DNA from: Clostridium scatologenes
GTDB taxonomy: Bacteria; Bacillota; Clostridia; Clostridiales; Clostridiaceae
Assembly: GCF_000968375.1 (NCBI RefSeq)
Contig: NZ_CP009933.1
Location: 868,001-932,000, forward strand
Reading direction: 5' to 3'
DNA length: 64,000 nucleotides
Shown: positions 7,986 to 16,247 of the stretch, piece by piece
Position numbering within the stretch: the first letter of the stretch is position 1
How the letters are laid out: each line of letters begins with the position of its first letter
Position numbers and translations under genes: made by a program
The notes under the pieces: generated by a model
Database searches by the model: none
Told to the model about the DNA's origin: nothing
The model's input: only the letters and a program-made list of their open reading frames with translations

Positions 7986-9881
7986 TTATTTTTTTATGAT
8001 AGCATCTACTGGGCATCCACTGAAGCATGCTCCACATTTTACACACTTGCTTTGATCTATAGTATGAACTTGTTTAACCTTACCGCTAATACAATTTACA
8101 GGACAGTTTCTCAAGCATTTAGTACATCCAATACATTTATCTGTAATTTCATATTTAAGTAAGTTCTTACAGACGCCTGCTGGACAAGATTTTTCTTTTA
8201 CGTGAGCTTCATATTCGTCAGCAAAGTAGTTCATTGTACTTAATATAGGGTTAGGTGCAGTTTGTCCAAGACCACAAAGAGAAGTATCTTTTATAGTTTG
8301 TGCTAACTCTTTTAATTTTTCTAAGTCATTTTCAGTACCTTGTCCGTTAGTTATTCTTGTCAATATTTCTAATAAGCGTTTATTTCCAATTCTACAAGGT
8401 GTACATTTTCCGCAAGATTCTTCTACAGTAAATTCCAAGTAGAATTTAGCTATATCAACCATACAGTTATCTTCGTCCATAACAATCATTCCACCAGAAC
8501 CCATCATAGAGCCTATGGAAGTCAATGATTCATAATCTATAGGAATATCTAAATTTGAAGCAGGTATACATCCACCAGAAGGTCCTCCAGTTTGAACTGC
8601 TTTAAATTTACGTCCATTTTTAATACCGCCGCCTATGTCATAAATTATTTCTCTTAAAGTTGTACCCATAGGAACTTCTACAAGACCTACGTTATTTATC
8701 TTACCAGCTAATGCAAAAACTTTTGTTCCTTTAGAAGTTGCAGTACCTATAGAACTGTACCATTCAGCACCATTATTTATTATAGCTGGAATATTTGCTA
8801 AAGTTTCAACATTGTTTACGCAAGTTGGTTTATCCCAAAGTCCGCTTTCAGCAGGGAATGGTGGTTTGTTTGTAGGTTCACCACGGCAGCCTTCTACAGA
8901 ATGAATTAAAGCTGTTTCTTCACCGCACACAAAAGCGCCAGCTCCATATCTTATATCTAAATTGAAGCTAAATTCTGTTCCTAAAATATTATCACCTAAA
9001 ACTCCATATTCAAGAGCTTGATCAATAGCTGTTTTAAGTCTGTTAACTGCAAGAGGATATTCTGCTCTTATATATATAACGCCTTTTGAAGCGCCAATAG
9101 CATATCCTGCAATAGCCATAGCTTCTAATACACTGTGAGGGTCTCCTTCTAGTATGGAACGATCCATAAATGCACCAGGGTCTCCTTCATCAGCATTACA
9201 AATTATATATTTTTGATCAGCATCATATGCTTTAGCAAAAGACCATTTTTTACCTGTAGGGAAACCTCCGCCTCCTCTGCCTCTTAAGCCTGAATCCATA
9301 ATTAATTTTATAACATCATCAGGGCTCATTTTTGTAATACATTTTGCAAGAGCTAAATATCCCTTAGTTGCAATACTTTCAGTTATATCTTCAGGATTTA
9401 TAAATCCACAGTTTCTAAGTGCAATTCTATGTTGTTTTTTATAGAAAGACATTTCATCTTGTCTTTTTACCTTTTCATTTATAGATGGTTCTTCATATAG
9501 AAGATTTTCTAATATCTTTCCCTTTAATAAATGCTCATTAACTATATCAGAAGCATCTTCAGGTGTAACATGAACATAAAATACATTGTCAGGGCTTATT
9601 TTTACAATAGGTCCTTTTTCGCAGAAACCGAAGCAGCCTGCAATTTCAACAGTAACTTCTTCTGAAAGACCAGCTTTTTCAACTTCTGCTTTTAAACTAG
9701 ATACAATTACATCGCCTTCTGCAGATTTACAGCCTGTTCCTCCACAAACAGTCACATAACGTTTACATCTTTTGTTTTCAACAGCAATTTCTTCTTCTTC
9801 GGATGCTTGTCTTATTTTTAAATTTTCTGAATACTTCAAGCATGATTTTTGGAGTTCTTCATAAGAATTGATTTTATTCAA
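7986..9881 (-). CDS. hydB: NuoF-like flavin/NAD(P) subunit HydB of the bifurcating hydrogenase
   Basis: A 631-residue subunit. It has an N-terminal thioredoxin-like [2Fe-2S] domain (Cys 46, 51, 83, 87), then the NuoF core with the glycine-rich nucleotide loop GLRGRGGGGFPTG (198-210) and FMN site NADEGDPGAFMD (229-240). A C-terminal [4Fe-4S] motif ESCGKCTPCRIG follows, and then a two-cluster ferredoxin tail from about residue 573. It carries NAD(P)(H) and FMN chemistry, and in HydABC the flavin region is the likely site of bifurcation. The start is TTG with GGGGGAAGGG upstream. It lies between hydC and hydA in one operon. Confidence 0.94.
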   Translation of the reverse strand: MNKINSYEELQKSCLKYSENLKIRQASEEEEIAVENKRCKRYVTVCGGTGCKSAEGDVIVSSLKAEVEKAGLSEEVTVEIAGCFGFCEKGPIVKISPDNVFYVHVTPEDASDIVNEHLLKGKILENLLYEEPSINEKVKRQDEMSFYKKQHRIALRNCGFINPEDITESIATKGYLALAKCITKMSPDDVIKLIMDSGLRGRGGGGFPTGKKWSFAKAYDADQKYIICNADEGDPGAFMDRSILEGDPHSVLEAMAIAGYAIGASKGVIYIRAEYPLAVNRLKTAIDQALEYGVLGDNILGTEFSFNLDIRYGAGAFVCGEETALIHSVEGCRGEPTNKPPFPAESGLWDKPTCVNNVETLANIPAIINNGAEWYSSIGTATSKGTKVFALAGKINNVGLVEVPMGTTLREIIYDIGGGIKNGRKFKAVQTGGPSGGCIPASNLDIPIDYESLTSIGSMMGSGGMIVMDEDNCMVDIAKFYLEFTVEESCGKCTPCRIGNKRLLEILTRITNGQGTENDLEKLKELAQTIKDTSLCGLGQTAPNPILSTMNYFADEYEAHVKEKSCPAGVCKNLLKYEITDKCIGCTKCLRNCPVNCISGKVKQVHTIDQSKCVKCGACFSGCPVDAIIKK

Positions 9882-9893
9882 TGTCCCTTCCCC

Positions 9894-10373
9894 CTATTCC
9901 TTATATTCATCTAAAATTTTATCTACCATTTGTTTGGTAAAGTGACCATAAACTTTATCATTAACAGTTACTACAGGAGCAAGTCCGCAAGCACCTACAC
10001 ATCTTAAAACTTGAATAGTAAATTTACCATCTGATGTAGTTTCGCCAACTTTAATGTTCAATTTTTTTTCAAATTCTTCAAGTACATCTCCTGAGCCTTT
10101 AACAAAACATGCAGTTCCCATACATATATTTATAACATATTTTCCAGTTGGTTCTTCAGTGAAATAAGAATAAAATGTGACTACCCCATTAACTTTAGAT
10201 ATAGGTAGATCTAATTTTTTTGCTACAAATTTTTGCACATCTTTTGATAAATATCCAAATAGATTTTGAGCTTTATGGAGAACTGAGATTAGTGATCCTT
10301 TTTTTTCTTCAAGGTTATCTATGAATTGTTCGAGTTCGTTAAAATATTGTTTTTCTAAATTATCACAACACAC
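9894..10373 (-). CDS. hydC: NuoE-like [2Fe-2S] subunit HydC of the bifurcating hydrogenase
   Basis: A ~159-residue thioredoxin-fold [2Fe-2S] protein. The four cluster cysteines are in CMGTACFVKGSG and LRCVGACGLAP, as in NuoE/HydC, after an N-terminal helical bundle (GSLISVLHKAQNLFGYL). It passes electrons between the HydB flavin and HydA clusters. The GTG at 10373 is chosen because AGAGGGGG ends about nine bases before it; the longer frame to 10400 would enclose that site. It is the first gene of the minus-strand hydC-hydB-hydA operon, with only 12 bp before hydB. Confidence 0.92.
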   Translation of the reverse strand: MCCDNLEKQYFNELEQFIDNLEEKKGSLISVLHKAQNLFGYLSKDVQKFVAKKLDLPISKVNGVVTFYSYFTEEPTGKYVINICMGTACFVKGSGDVLEEFEKKLNIKVGETTSDGKFTIQVLRCVGACGLAPVVTVNDKVYGHFTKQMVDKILDEYKE

Positions 10374-10400
10374 TAAGGTATACCCCCTCTGAATGTACAA

Positions 10401-10726
10401 TTTTTTTTATATGTTTAAATTATATCAAACTTTTTCAAAAAATAAAGGGGTTTTTCAAAAAAACTATATAAAATTTTTCAATAAAAGTATTAAATTATAC
10501 AAATCATAAAAATGAAAAGGTATGCAAAGAAGAATAATACAAAATTCGACAAATAAAACATTGTTAAATATATAATTTTTAAATATTTATGATAAATTAG
10601 AAATGTTTAATTTTTTGTGTTAATAATGAAAACAATATACTATTTTTAAAAATTTATAATTTATAATGAAAAAACGTTTATTGTATATTATAATAAGTGA
10701 TATGTAACTATAAAGGAGGTATACAT
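10401..10726. other. AT-rich divergent promoter region, no gene
   Basis: About 326 bp separating the hydrogenase operon from the plus-strand membrane protein gene. I see no ORF or RNA gene. On the minus strand a TATAAT-like hexamer (complement of 10419-10424) could be the hyd -10 box, but no good -35 is aligned with it. Several poly-A/T runs are present. Confidence 0.4.
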
Positions 10727-11242
10727 TTGAAGTTTGAAAATATTTTAACAGCAGCTTTAATTTTTGCATCTATTATTCAATTTTATTTATCTTTTATTAA
10801 GGGAAGAAGCAGAGAAGATGATTATGGTAATATGCTGCTTAAATTGAATATGGATATGGTTAAAAGAAAGTTTTTAGCAGCATTACTTATTGGTATATGT
10901 GTTTATTTTGTCTATGTTATTATAAAAAATAATTTTTCAGTATTAGGAATATTTATAGTAATGTATTTTCTTTTAAGTATATATGATTTTAGTAAAATAA
11001 AAATTATAACTTCTAAGGGGATAGGACAGAAAAGTTTCTATAGTAATTCCTATTATAATTTTACTAAATGGAGTGAAATTATAGATTGGCAGTGGTCCAA
11101 AGAGAAACAAAGTTTACTTTTAATTAAAATTCAAAAGAAGGATATGGTATTAAATAAGGAATGGAATGTTTTGAATTTTGAAAAGGAAGAGATAAGCAAA
11201 CTTTTTGAAGATAATGTAAGAAGTAAGGGACTTCCTAGTTAA
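10727..11242 (+). CDS. Small membrane protein of unknown function
   Basis: A 171-residue protein with three predicted hydrophobic segments (about residues 5-20, 50-68 and 72-92) followed by a cytoplasmic β-rich C-terminal half (KIKIITSKGIGQKSFYSN ... WSEIIDWQW) that resembles a small PH-like or DUF5673-type domain. No catalytic motif is recognisable. The start is TTG 10727, set by AAAGGAGGT six bases upstream. It stands alone between the hydrogenase operon and repeat copy B, so context gives no function. Confidence 0.7.
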   Translation: MKFENILTAALIFASIIQFYLSFIKGRSREDDYGNMLLKLNMDMVKRKFLAALLIGICVYFVYVIIKNNFSVLGIFIVMYFLLSIYDFSKIKIITSKGIGQKSFYSNSYYNFTKWSEIIDWQWSKEKQSLLLIKIQKKDMVLNKEWNVLNFEKEEISKLFEDNVRSKGLPS

Positions 11243-11261
11243 TCGAAACTTCGAAATTTAA

Positions 11262-11576
11262 AAATAATGCGACACAAGGATGCAGTGGAAGTTTGAATTT
11301 TAACTTTTAGTCCGTGATATATGCTAAGTGTGTCATCACGGCTAAATGTTTTAATTATTCTAAAGCTCGAAATTTTTGAAAGCCTAAGAACTTTGTCAAA
11401 CTCGGTCCCCTCAAACAGGACTAAAGTTCTAAGGCTTTCAAAAATTTTGAGCTAAGAATAATACTAAAACAATTTAGCTAATGTGATGACACACTTAGCA
11501 TATATCACTACCTAAAAGTTAAAATCCAAACTAGCAAGTTACTTCGCTTACATATGCTTACGTCGCAATGTGCTTA
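11262..11576 (+). repeat. Hairpin element, copy B (internally deleted)
   Basis: Same family and orientation as copy A, but only hairpin 1 (11290-11532) remains. It is joined directly to the right terminal sequence (GTTACTTCGCTTACATATGC). The terminal inverted repeats are TAATGCGACACAAGG at the left and the complement of ACATTGCGACGTAAG at the right. Its hairpin carries compensatory changes relative to A and C (for example GTGTGTCATCAC paired with GTGATGACACAC), so base-pairing is maintained. It ends 44 bp before the tcdA stop. Confidence 0.75.
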
Positions 11577-11619
11577 TATTAAGTCAAATTTTATATATGC
11601 CATAGTTGACAAGTATCAA

Positions 11620-12384
11620 TTATTTAGAGTTTATATTTAGTATATCCTTAATAACTTCTCCACCTATTATCATACCTGCTACTGGTGGAACAAAAGAAAT
11701 GCTTCCTGGTATTTGTCTTTTGGCTGCACATTTTTTTGTGCCTCCAGTGCAAACACAACCTTCTTTACAAGTTACAACTTCTTCATAATTAGGTTTTATA
11801 GGAACTTCTTCTGAATAAAGAACCTTTAAGTCTTTAATATCTCTTTTTCTAAGTTCATATCTCATAACTTTTGCTAAAGGACATATTTTTGTATCATATA
11901 TATCAGCTATTTTAAATTGGGTAGGGTCTAATTTGTTTCCTGTACCCATACAGCTTATTATATCTATGTTATGATTTTTACACCATACTATTAAGGATAA
12001 TTTTGATGAAACTGTATCAATAGCATCAACTACATAATCTGCATCTAAAGGTATTATGTCTTCTATGTTATCCTCTTTTATAAAAGTTTGATGAATTTCT
12101 ACTTTACATTCTGGATTTATCTTTGAAGCTCTTTCTTTTATAACTTCAACTTTAGATTTACCTATAGTATCAAAATTGGCATGTATTTGTCTATTTAAAT
12201 TAGTTAGGCAAACAGTATCATCATCTACCAATATAAGATGACCTATTCCACCTCTTACTAAGGCTTCAAAAGAAAAACTTCCTACTCCACCTAATCCTAA
12301 AATAACTACAGTACTATTTTTTAGCTTTTCTAAAGAATCACGTCCTATTAATAATTCTGTTCTTGAAAGTGAATGTTGTTTCAT
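11620..12384 (-). CDS. tcdA: tRNA threonylcarbamoyladenosine dehydratase (ThiF/MoeB/HesA family)
   Basis: A 254-residue E1-like ATPase. Residues 27-36 carry the Rossmann ATP-binding loop (ILGLGGVGSF), followed by the acidic VDDDTV and the RQIHA block. The lower half has ADYVVDAIDTVSSK and ISCMGTGNKLDP, and the C-terminus holds CVCTGGTKKCAAKRQ and GSISFVPP, all typical of TcdA. The enzyme cyclises t6A37 of ANN-decoding tRNAs to ct6A using ATP. The start has AAAGGAGC upstream. It is a single gene, divergent from the nitrilase-family gene. Confidence 0.9.
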   Translation of the reverse strand: MKQHSLSRTELLIGRDSLEKLKNSTVVILGLGGVGSFSFEALVRGGIGHLILVDDDTVCLTNLNRQIHANFDTIGKSKVEVIKERASKINPECKVEIHQTFIKEDNIEDIIPLDADYVVDAIDTVSSKLSLIVWCKNHNIDIISCMGTGNKLDPTQFKIADIYDTKICPLAKVMRYELRKRDIKDLKVLYSEEVPIKPNYEEVVTCKEGCVCTGGTKKCAAKRQIPGSISFVPPVAGMIIGGEVIKDILNINSK

Positions 12385-12638
12385 TTTTTATAAGCTCCTT
12401 TGATTATAGATTACGGCATGGGGTATAAGGTTAACTGAACTAATATTCATGATAATTGAAAATATGTGAATTCAGTTTCACTTGATAGTATATAATACTA
12501 TGAACAAATGTCAATAATACAACTCACTATTTAAGCAAAATATTTTTAGCTAATTTTAAAATGGGATTTATTTTCATAGTATATTAAATTATAATTAAAT
12601 TATAATTCTTAATTTTAAATTAAGGGGAGGAATAAGCA

Positions 12639-13481
12639 ATGAATGAAGTTAAAATAGGCTTATGCCAGATGATGGTAGAAAAAACTTCTAAGCGAGATAA
12701 TATTAAAAAAGCTAGAAGTATGATAAGTAGTGCAGTAGATCAAGGAGCTGAAATTGTAGCGCTTCCGGAGATGTTTAACTGTCCATATAACAACAAACAT
12801 TTTAGGGAATATGGAGAAAGCTCCTTAAAAGATGAGACTTTAAGTATGCTTTCAGAAGTTTCTAAAGAGAAAAATATATATTTGGTAGGTGGCTCTATTC
12901 CTGAGATTCATGAAGGAAAAGTATATAATTCGTCTTTTATATTTAATAATGAAGGAAAATTGATTGGTAAACATAGAAAAATGCATCTATTTGATATAGA
13001 TATTAAAAATAAAGTAAAATTTAAAGAATCAGAAGTATTAACACCAGGAGATAAAGCCACAATTATAGATACTAAGTGGGGAAAAATGGGGGTAGCTATT
13101 TGCTATGATATAAGGTTTCCAGAACTTATAAGAATTATGGCACTTGAAGGTGCTAAAGTAGTATTTATACCTGCTGCATTTAATATGACTACAGGTCCTG
13201 TTCATTGGGATCTTTCATTTAGAGCTAGGGCTTTAGATAATCAAATTTATATGGTAGGAGTATCACCAGCTAGAAATGTGAATTATTCTTATGTAGCATA
13301 TGGAAATTCTTTATTAGTTGATCCTTGGGGGAAAATAATAAATAAGCTGGATGAAAAGGAAGGAATATTAGTGCAAAGTATAAATTTAGATTACATAGAT
13401 GAAGTTAGAGAATCACTTCCTTTACTAAAGCATAGAAGAACAGACTTATATAAAATAGATTACGAAATTAAACAGAAATGA
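12639..13481 (+). CDS. Carbon-nitrogen hydrolase, omega-amidase (Nit2)-like
   Basis: A 280-residue nitrilase-superfamily enzyme with the catalytic triad visible: Glu44 in ALPEMF, Lys114 in KHRKMHLFDI, and Cys155 in AICYDIRFPE. The substrate loop and C-terminal PWGKI/LDPWG region match the Nit2 omega-amidase branch, which hydrolyses 2-oxoglutaramate or 2-oxosuccinamate to the 2-oxoacid and ammonia. The start ATG follows GGGGAGG. The plsY gene begins 16 bp downstream, so the two probably form a transcription unit, although their functions are not obviously linked. Confidence 0.88.
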   Translation: MNEVKIGLCQMMVEKTSKRDNIKKARSMISSAVDQGAEIVALPEMFNCPYNNKHFREYGESSLKDETLSMLSEVSKEKNIYLVGGSIPEIHEGKVYNSSFIFNNEGKLIGKHRKMHLFDIDIKNKVKFKESEVLTPGDKATIIDTKWGKMGVAICYDIRFPELIRIMALEGAKVVFIPAAFNMTTGPVHWDLSFRARALDNQIYMVGVSPARNVNYSYVAYGNSLLVDPWGKIINKLDEKEGILVQSINLDYIDEVRESLPLLKHRRTDLYKIDYEIKQK

Positions 13482-13497
13482 TTTTAAGGTGAAGTAA

Positions 13498-14094
13498 ATG
13501 ATTATGATGATAATTACAATTATGGTTTCCTTTTTATGTGGTTCAATCCCAACAGGATATTTAATTACTAAAAAATTTTGTGGAGTTGATATAAGAACTA
13601 AAGGTAGTGGAAATATAGGCTCCACAAATGTAAAAAGAATTGTAGGGGCTAAATTATCAATCCTTACTCAAATAGTAGATATAACCAAAGGAATAATTCC
13701 TATAATTTTAGCTATGTATTTGGCAAAAACTACAAAATTGCCAATACCCACAAATGAATATCTCTCTATTATTGCAATAGTAGTAGTTTTAGGACATGAT
13801 TTTACCCCTTTCCTTAAATTTAAAGGGGGTAAAGGAGTAAATACAACTGTTGGTGCATTTATTTTTGTAGCACCACTTCCAACACTAATTGGAGTAGCAG
13901 TTCATTTTATATTGCGCTTATTTACCAAAGTAGTGTCTATTAGGTCAATTGCAATAGGTATTACAATACCTGTTATGTGTATTATTATGAATCTGTCTAT
14001 TTCCATAGCAGTTTCTGCGTTATTTGCGTGTATTTTAATGATATTTAGGCATAAAGATAATCTAATGAGAATAATACATAATGAAGAAAAATAG
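13498..14094 (+). CDS. plsY: Acyl-phosphate:glycerol-3-phosphate acyltransferase PlsY
   Basis: A 198-residue integral membrane enzyme with the three PlsY motifs: SGNIGSTNVKR (motif 1), LGHDFTPFLKFKGGKGV (motif 2) and a C-terminal FRHKDNL (motif 3). It acylates sn-glycerol 3-phosphate from acyl-phosphate at the inner membrane face, the first step of phospholipid synthesis. About six transmembrane helices are seen. AAGGTGA precedes the ATG by five bases; further Met codons at positions 3-4 leave a two- or three-residue uncertainty. A terminator follows 27 bp after the stop. Confidence 0.93.
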   Translation: MIMMIITIMVSFLCGSIPTGYLITKKFCGVDIRTKGSGNIGSTNVKRIVGAKLSILTQIVDITKGIIPIILAMYLAKTTKLPIPTNEYLSIIAIVVVLGHDFTPFLKFKGGKGVNTTVGAFIFVAPLPTLIGVAVHFILRLFTKVVSIRSIAIGITIPVMCIIMNLSISIAVSALFACILMIFRHKDNLMRIIHNEEK

Positions 14095-14120
14095 TTATGT
14101 GATAGCTGTTAATTTTACTA

Positions 14121-14158
14121 TAAATCTTTCACTCTTCCAAGTGAGAGATTTATTTTTT
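14121..14158 (+). terminator. Intrinsic terminator after plsY
   Basis: The stem TAAATCTTTCACT pairs with AGTGAGAGATTTA (14121-14152) with one G·U or mismatch. It is followed immediately by a T-rich run (TTTTTTT). Confidence 0.85.
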
Positions 14159-14162
14159 TAAA

Positions 14163-14204
14163 AAGAAGCTGTTGCACTAATTTTTTAATACAACAGTTTC
14201 TTTG
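14163..14204. terminator. Probable bidirectional terminator
   Basis: The arms AAGAAGCTGTTG and CAACAGTTTCTTT flank a T-rich loop. On the minus strand the hairpin lies just past the 128-residue coiled-coil gene (stop at 14227), so it most likely terminates that gene. Confidence 0.6.
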
Positions 14205-14226
14205 TTTCTATAAATTTATTTTTAAT

Positions 14227-14613
14227 TTATATTTCCCAACAAGATCTATATTTTTCTATAAGCTTTATAAAACCATTATTTAATTTTTCATTTTTATCCA
14301 TACGTTCTTCTTTAAGCTTTTCAACTTTTTTTTGCATGTCTTTTATTTTTTTGAATTCTTCATCTGCCTTTTTCTTTCGCTCAGAAGCATCTAAAAGGGC
14401 TTGTTGAGTTTCTTTACTTGGAGATAATTGAGCTTGCTTTTCAGCTGCATCAAAGTTATTTGTAGCATCATTTTTTTCTGCTACGATGTTGCCTATATTT
14501 ATATTTATATTTAATATTTCAGTATCAATGTTTTGAATTTCTTTGTTAATTTTATTATAAAAATCTCTTTCTACTCTTATGCATTCCTTTTGACATGAAG
14601 TCAATTCACTCAT
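14227..14613 (-). CDS. Small coiled-coil protein of unknown function
   Basis: A 128-residue, highly charged protein that is almost wholly helical: two long heptad-like stretches (about residues 20-75 and 78-118) with many Lys/Glu. Cys occurs at positions 7 and 11 (TSCQKEC) and again near the C-terminus (SCWEI), giving possible disulfide or metal-binding ends. No signal peptide or family motif is recognised. GGAGGATAAACTT precedes the ATG, so translation is well supported. It is monocistronic by appearance. Confidence 0.65.
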   Translation of the reverse strand: MSELTSCQKECIRVERDFYNKINKEIQNIDTEILNININIGNIVAEKNDATNNFDAAEKQAQLSPSKETQQALLDASERKKKADEEFKKIKDMQKKVEKLKEERMDKNEKLNNGFIKLIEKYRSCWEI

Positions 14614-14912
14614 AAGTTTATCCTCCTTTTTTAGTACATTTTATGTAAAATGCTAATTATTGTTACAACACAAATATAGTATGTGATATGAATAGTAAGA
14701 AAACAAAAAAACTGTGATAAGTAAACTCTGTTCTTGCCAAATTTTCTTATGCAAGTATTTACCATGACATTGTAAGGTTGGTTCGGAAATGAAATAGAGC
14801 TGTATTGGCTAAGGTGTACATAATTGAATTGTTATCTGCAGTAACTTGGTTTATAGTATATTGGGTAATGTGAGGGAAAGTTATACTTCCTTCAAAACAG
14901 AAATGACACAAT

Positions 14913-15428
14913 CTATTCGATAGTGTCATTTTTAATAATTTCAATAATTTTATCGGCTGTTTCTGAAATGGAAATATCACTTGTATCAATTTTTATAGTA
15001 TTCATGTTTTCATATAGAGGGATGCGATTTAAACCAGCATCCAAAGCTTCTTTTTCTCTTAAATTATTTTTTATATCCTTTGATACTCTTTTTATAAAAC
15101 TGGTTTCATTGCAAATAAGGGTTATCTTAATTACTTCAAATTCTAACCCGTCAAGTTTACTTAAAATCATTTCAAATATTTCTTCTAGGTGTATTACCCA
15201 ATTGAATATTACGTATTCATAAGATGAATTCGTTAGAAAATTTTTTAAAAGATGAGTTATGTTATCCATAACCATTGACTTATTTTCTTCATTTGCAATA
15301 AAAGGGTTCATCATCCAGCACCAATCACCATCAAGCCATACTGAATTTTCTAGTTTTTTATACAATGCTTTGCTAGTTGCGGTTTTTCCAACTCCCATAG
15401 TTCCATTTATAATAATTAATTTTTTCAT
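14913..15428 (-). CDS. P-loop nucleotide kinase-like protein
   Basis: A 171-residue P-loop protein. The Walker A motif (INGTMGVGKTATSK) begins at residue 7, and a WLDGDWCW segment resembles the acceptor-binding region of shikimate/gluconate-kinase-like enzymes. A middle stretch EYVIFNWVIHLEE is followed by a lid-like basic region (RVSKDIKNNLREKE). It probably phosphorylates a small molecule or antibiotic, but the substrate cannot be named. ATG 15428 is chosen because AAGGAGG lies seven bases upstream; the longer frame to 15476 lacks this. Confidence 0.75.
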   Translation of the reverse strand: MKKLIIINGTMGVGKTATSKALYKKLENSVWLDGDWCWMMNPFIANEENKSMVMDNITHLLKNFLTNSSYEYVIFNWVIHLEEIFEMILSKLDGLEFEVIKITLICNETSFIKRVSKDIKNNLREKEALDAGLNRIPLYENMNTIKIDTSDISISETADKIIEIIKNDTIE

Positions 15429-16087
15429 TGGTTGCCTCCTTGAATTAAGCTGATTTTTAATATTATTATATAACAAACTTCTACTTAGAATAGGGTAACT
15501 ATGTTTATTAACATATTATAGCATAATTGATTTGTTATGGAAAATAAATAACACTTTTAATCCAATAAATGAATAATTATTTGAGAACACAATCAATATA
15601 AAATTAATTTTGAATTATCAGATAATATATGCATTATGAATAAACTAATATAAAAAGTTCATTCATAATGTAAATTGTTTTTTAGTAGAATATGTCGTAA
15701 AGTATTCATAAGAGATGAATATACGTATTTAATGTAGGTTTATTGTAATCATAAAATTATAGTTGATTCTCAATAGATAGTGTTTAATTTAGTTAAAATC
15801 CAATTAAAATATAAATACCCTATATTTTATTGTGAATTCTCCCAATAAACTATACAGATTAAAAATCTGATAGTGGAAGGGGAGTCTTTTTTTATTTCAA
15901 TAAAATGAAAGAGATAGCTTTGAAATTCTTGTTTTTATGATACTTATCCACTTTAATATATGAACTAACAAATAATAAATATTTAATAATAAAAAATATT
16001 ATTTTTTGAAAATTACGTTTATTTTTTGTGCAATTAATGTTATAATTTATTCAATGTTACAAAGTTATGAAAAAAGGGGGGAAGTTA
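15429..16087. other. Long non-coding region with structured element
   Basis: About 660 bp without a credible gene. The sequence is strongly AT-rich. The only clear structure is a nested stem-loop ending in seven T at 15837-15892, listed separately. A TATAAT hexamer at 16041-16046 lies 42 bases before a short leader ORF and could be the -10 box for the rubredoxin-fusion transcript, but its -35 is poor. Confidence 0.45.
15837..15892 (+). ncRNA. Nested stem-loop ending in T-run; orphan terminator or small RNA 3' end
   Basis: The inner stem ACTATACAGATT pairs with AATCTGATAGT (one bulged A). The outer arms CTCCC and GGGGAG close around it and are followed by TCTTTTTTT. No coding gene precedes it on this strand for several hundred bases, so it may terminate an unannotated small RNA. 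The promoter for such an RNA is not evident. Confidence 0.35.
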
Positions 16088-16129
16088 ATGAAACTTACAA
16101 ATGTAGTTTTATGCAGAAATATTCTTTGA
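16088..16129 (+). CDS. Putative 13-residue leader peptide upstream of the rubredoxin fusion
   Basis: A short ORF (MKLTNVVLCRNIL) begins with ATG after a very strong purine-rich site (AAAAAAGGGGGGAAG). Its second to fourth codons (AAACTTACA, 16091-16099) pair exactly with TGTAAGTTT at 16134-16142, just past its stop. Translation of the ORF would therefore melt a hairpin. The length and the structure suggest a leader ORF rather than a functional protein. No family is recognised. Confidence 0.4.
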   Translation: MKLTNVVLCRNIL

Positions 16130-16191
16130 ATAATGTAAGTTTGGAATGGGGTAACATGTAAGTGAATTTTTTATAATGATAAAATTATATT

Positions 16192-16247
16192 AAAGAAAGG
16201 GGATATGCTTATAGGATCATTTTTGATATGTAAGCATAAATAAGTAT
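16192..16247 (+). promoter_or_regulatory. Shine-Dalgarno separated from start codon by a hairpin
   Basis: The SD-like AAAGAAAGGGG (16192-16202) is 45 bases from the ATG at 16248, but an 8-bp perfect stem (TATGCTTA 16204-16211, TAAGCATA 16231-16238) lies between them. If it folds, the SD is brought to about nine or ten bases from the start, as in known looped-out SD arrangements. No other SD is near the ATG. Confidence 0.45.

Noticed and set aside
14759..14989. 76-codon frame on the minus strand overlapping the kinase-like gene's 3' end
   Set aside because: It lacks a good SD and a family match. Its C-terminal part looks protein-like (FHFRTNLTMSW), so it might be a remnant, but I cannot support a gene.
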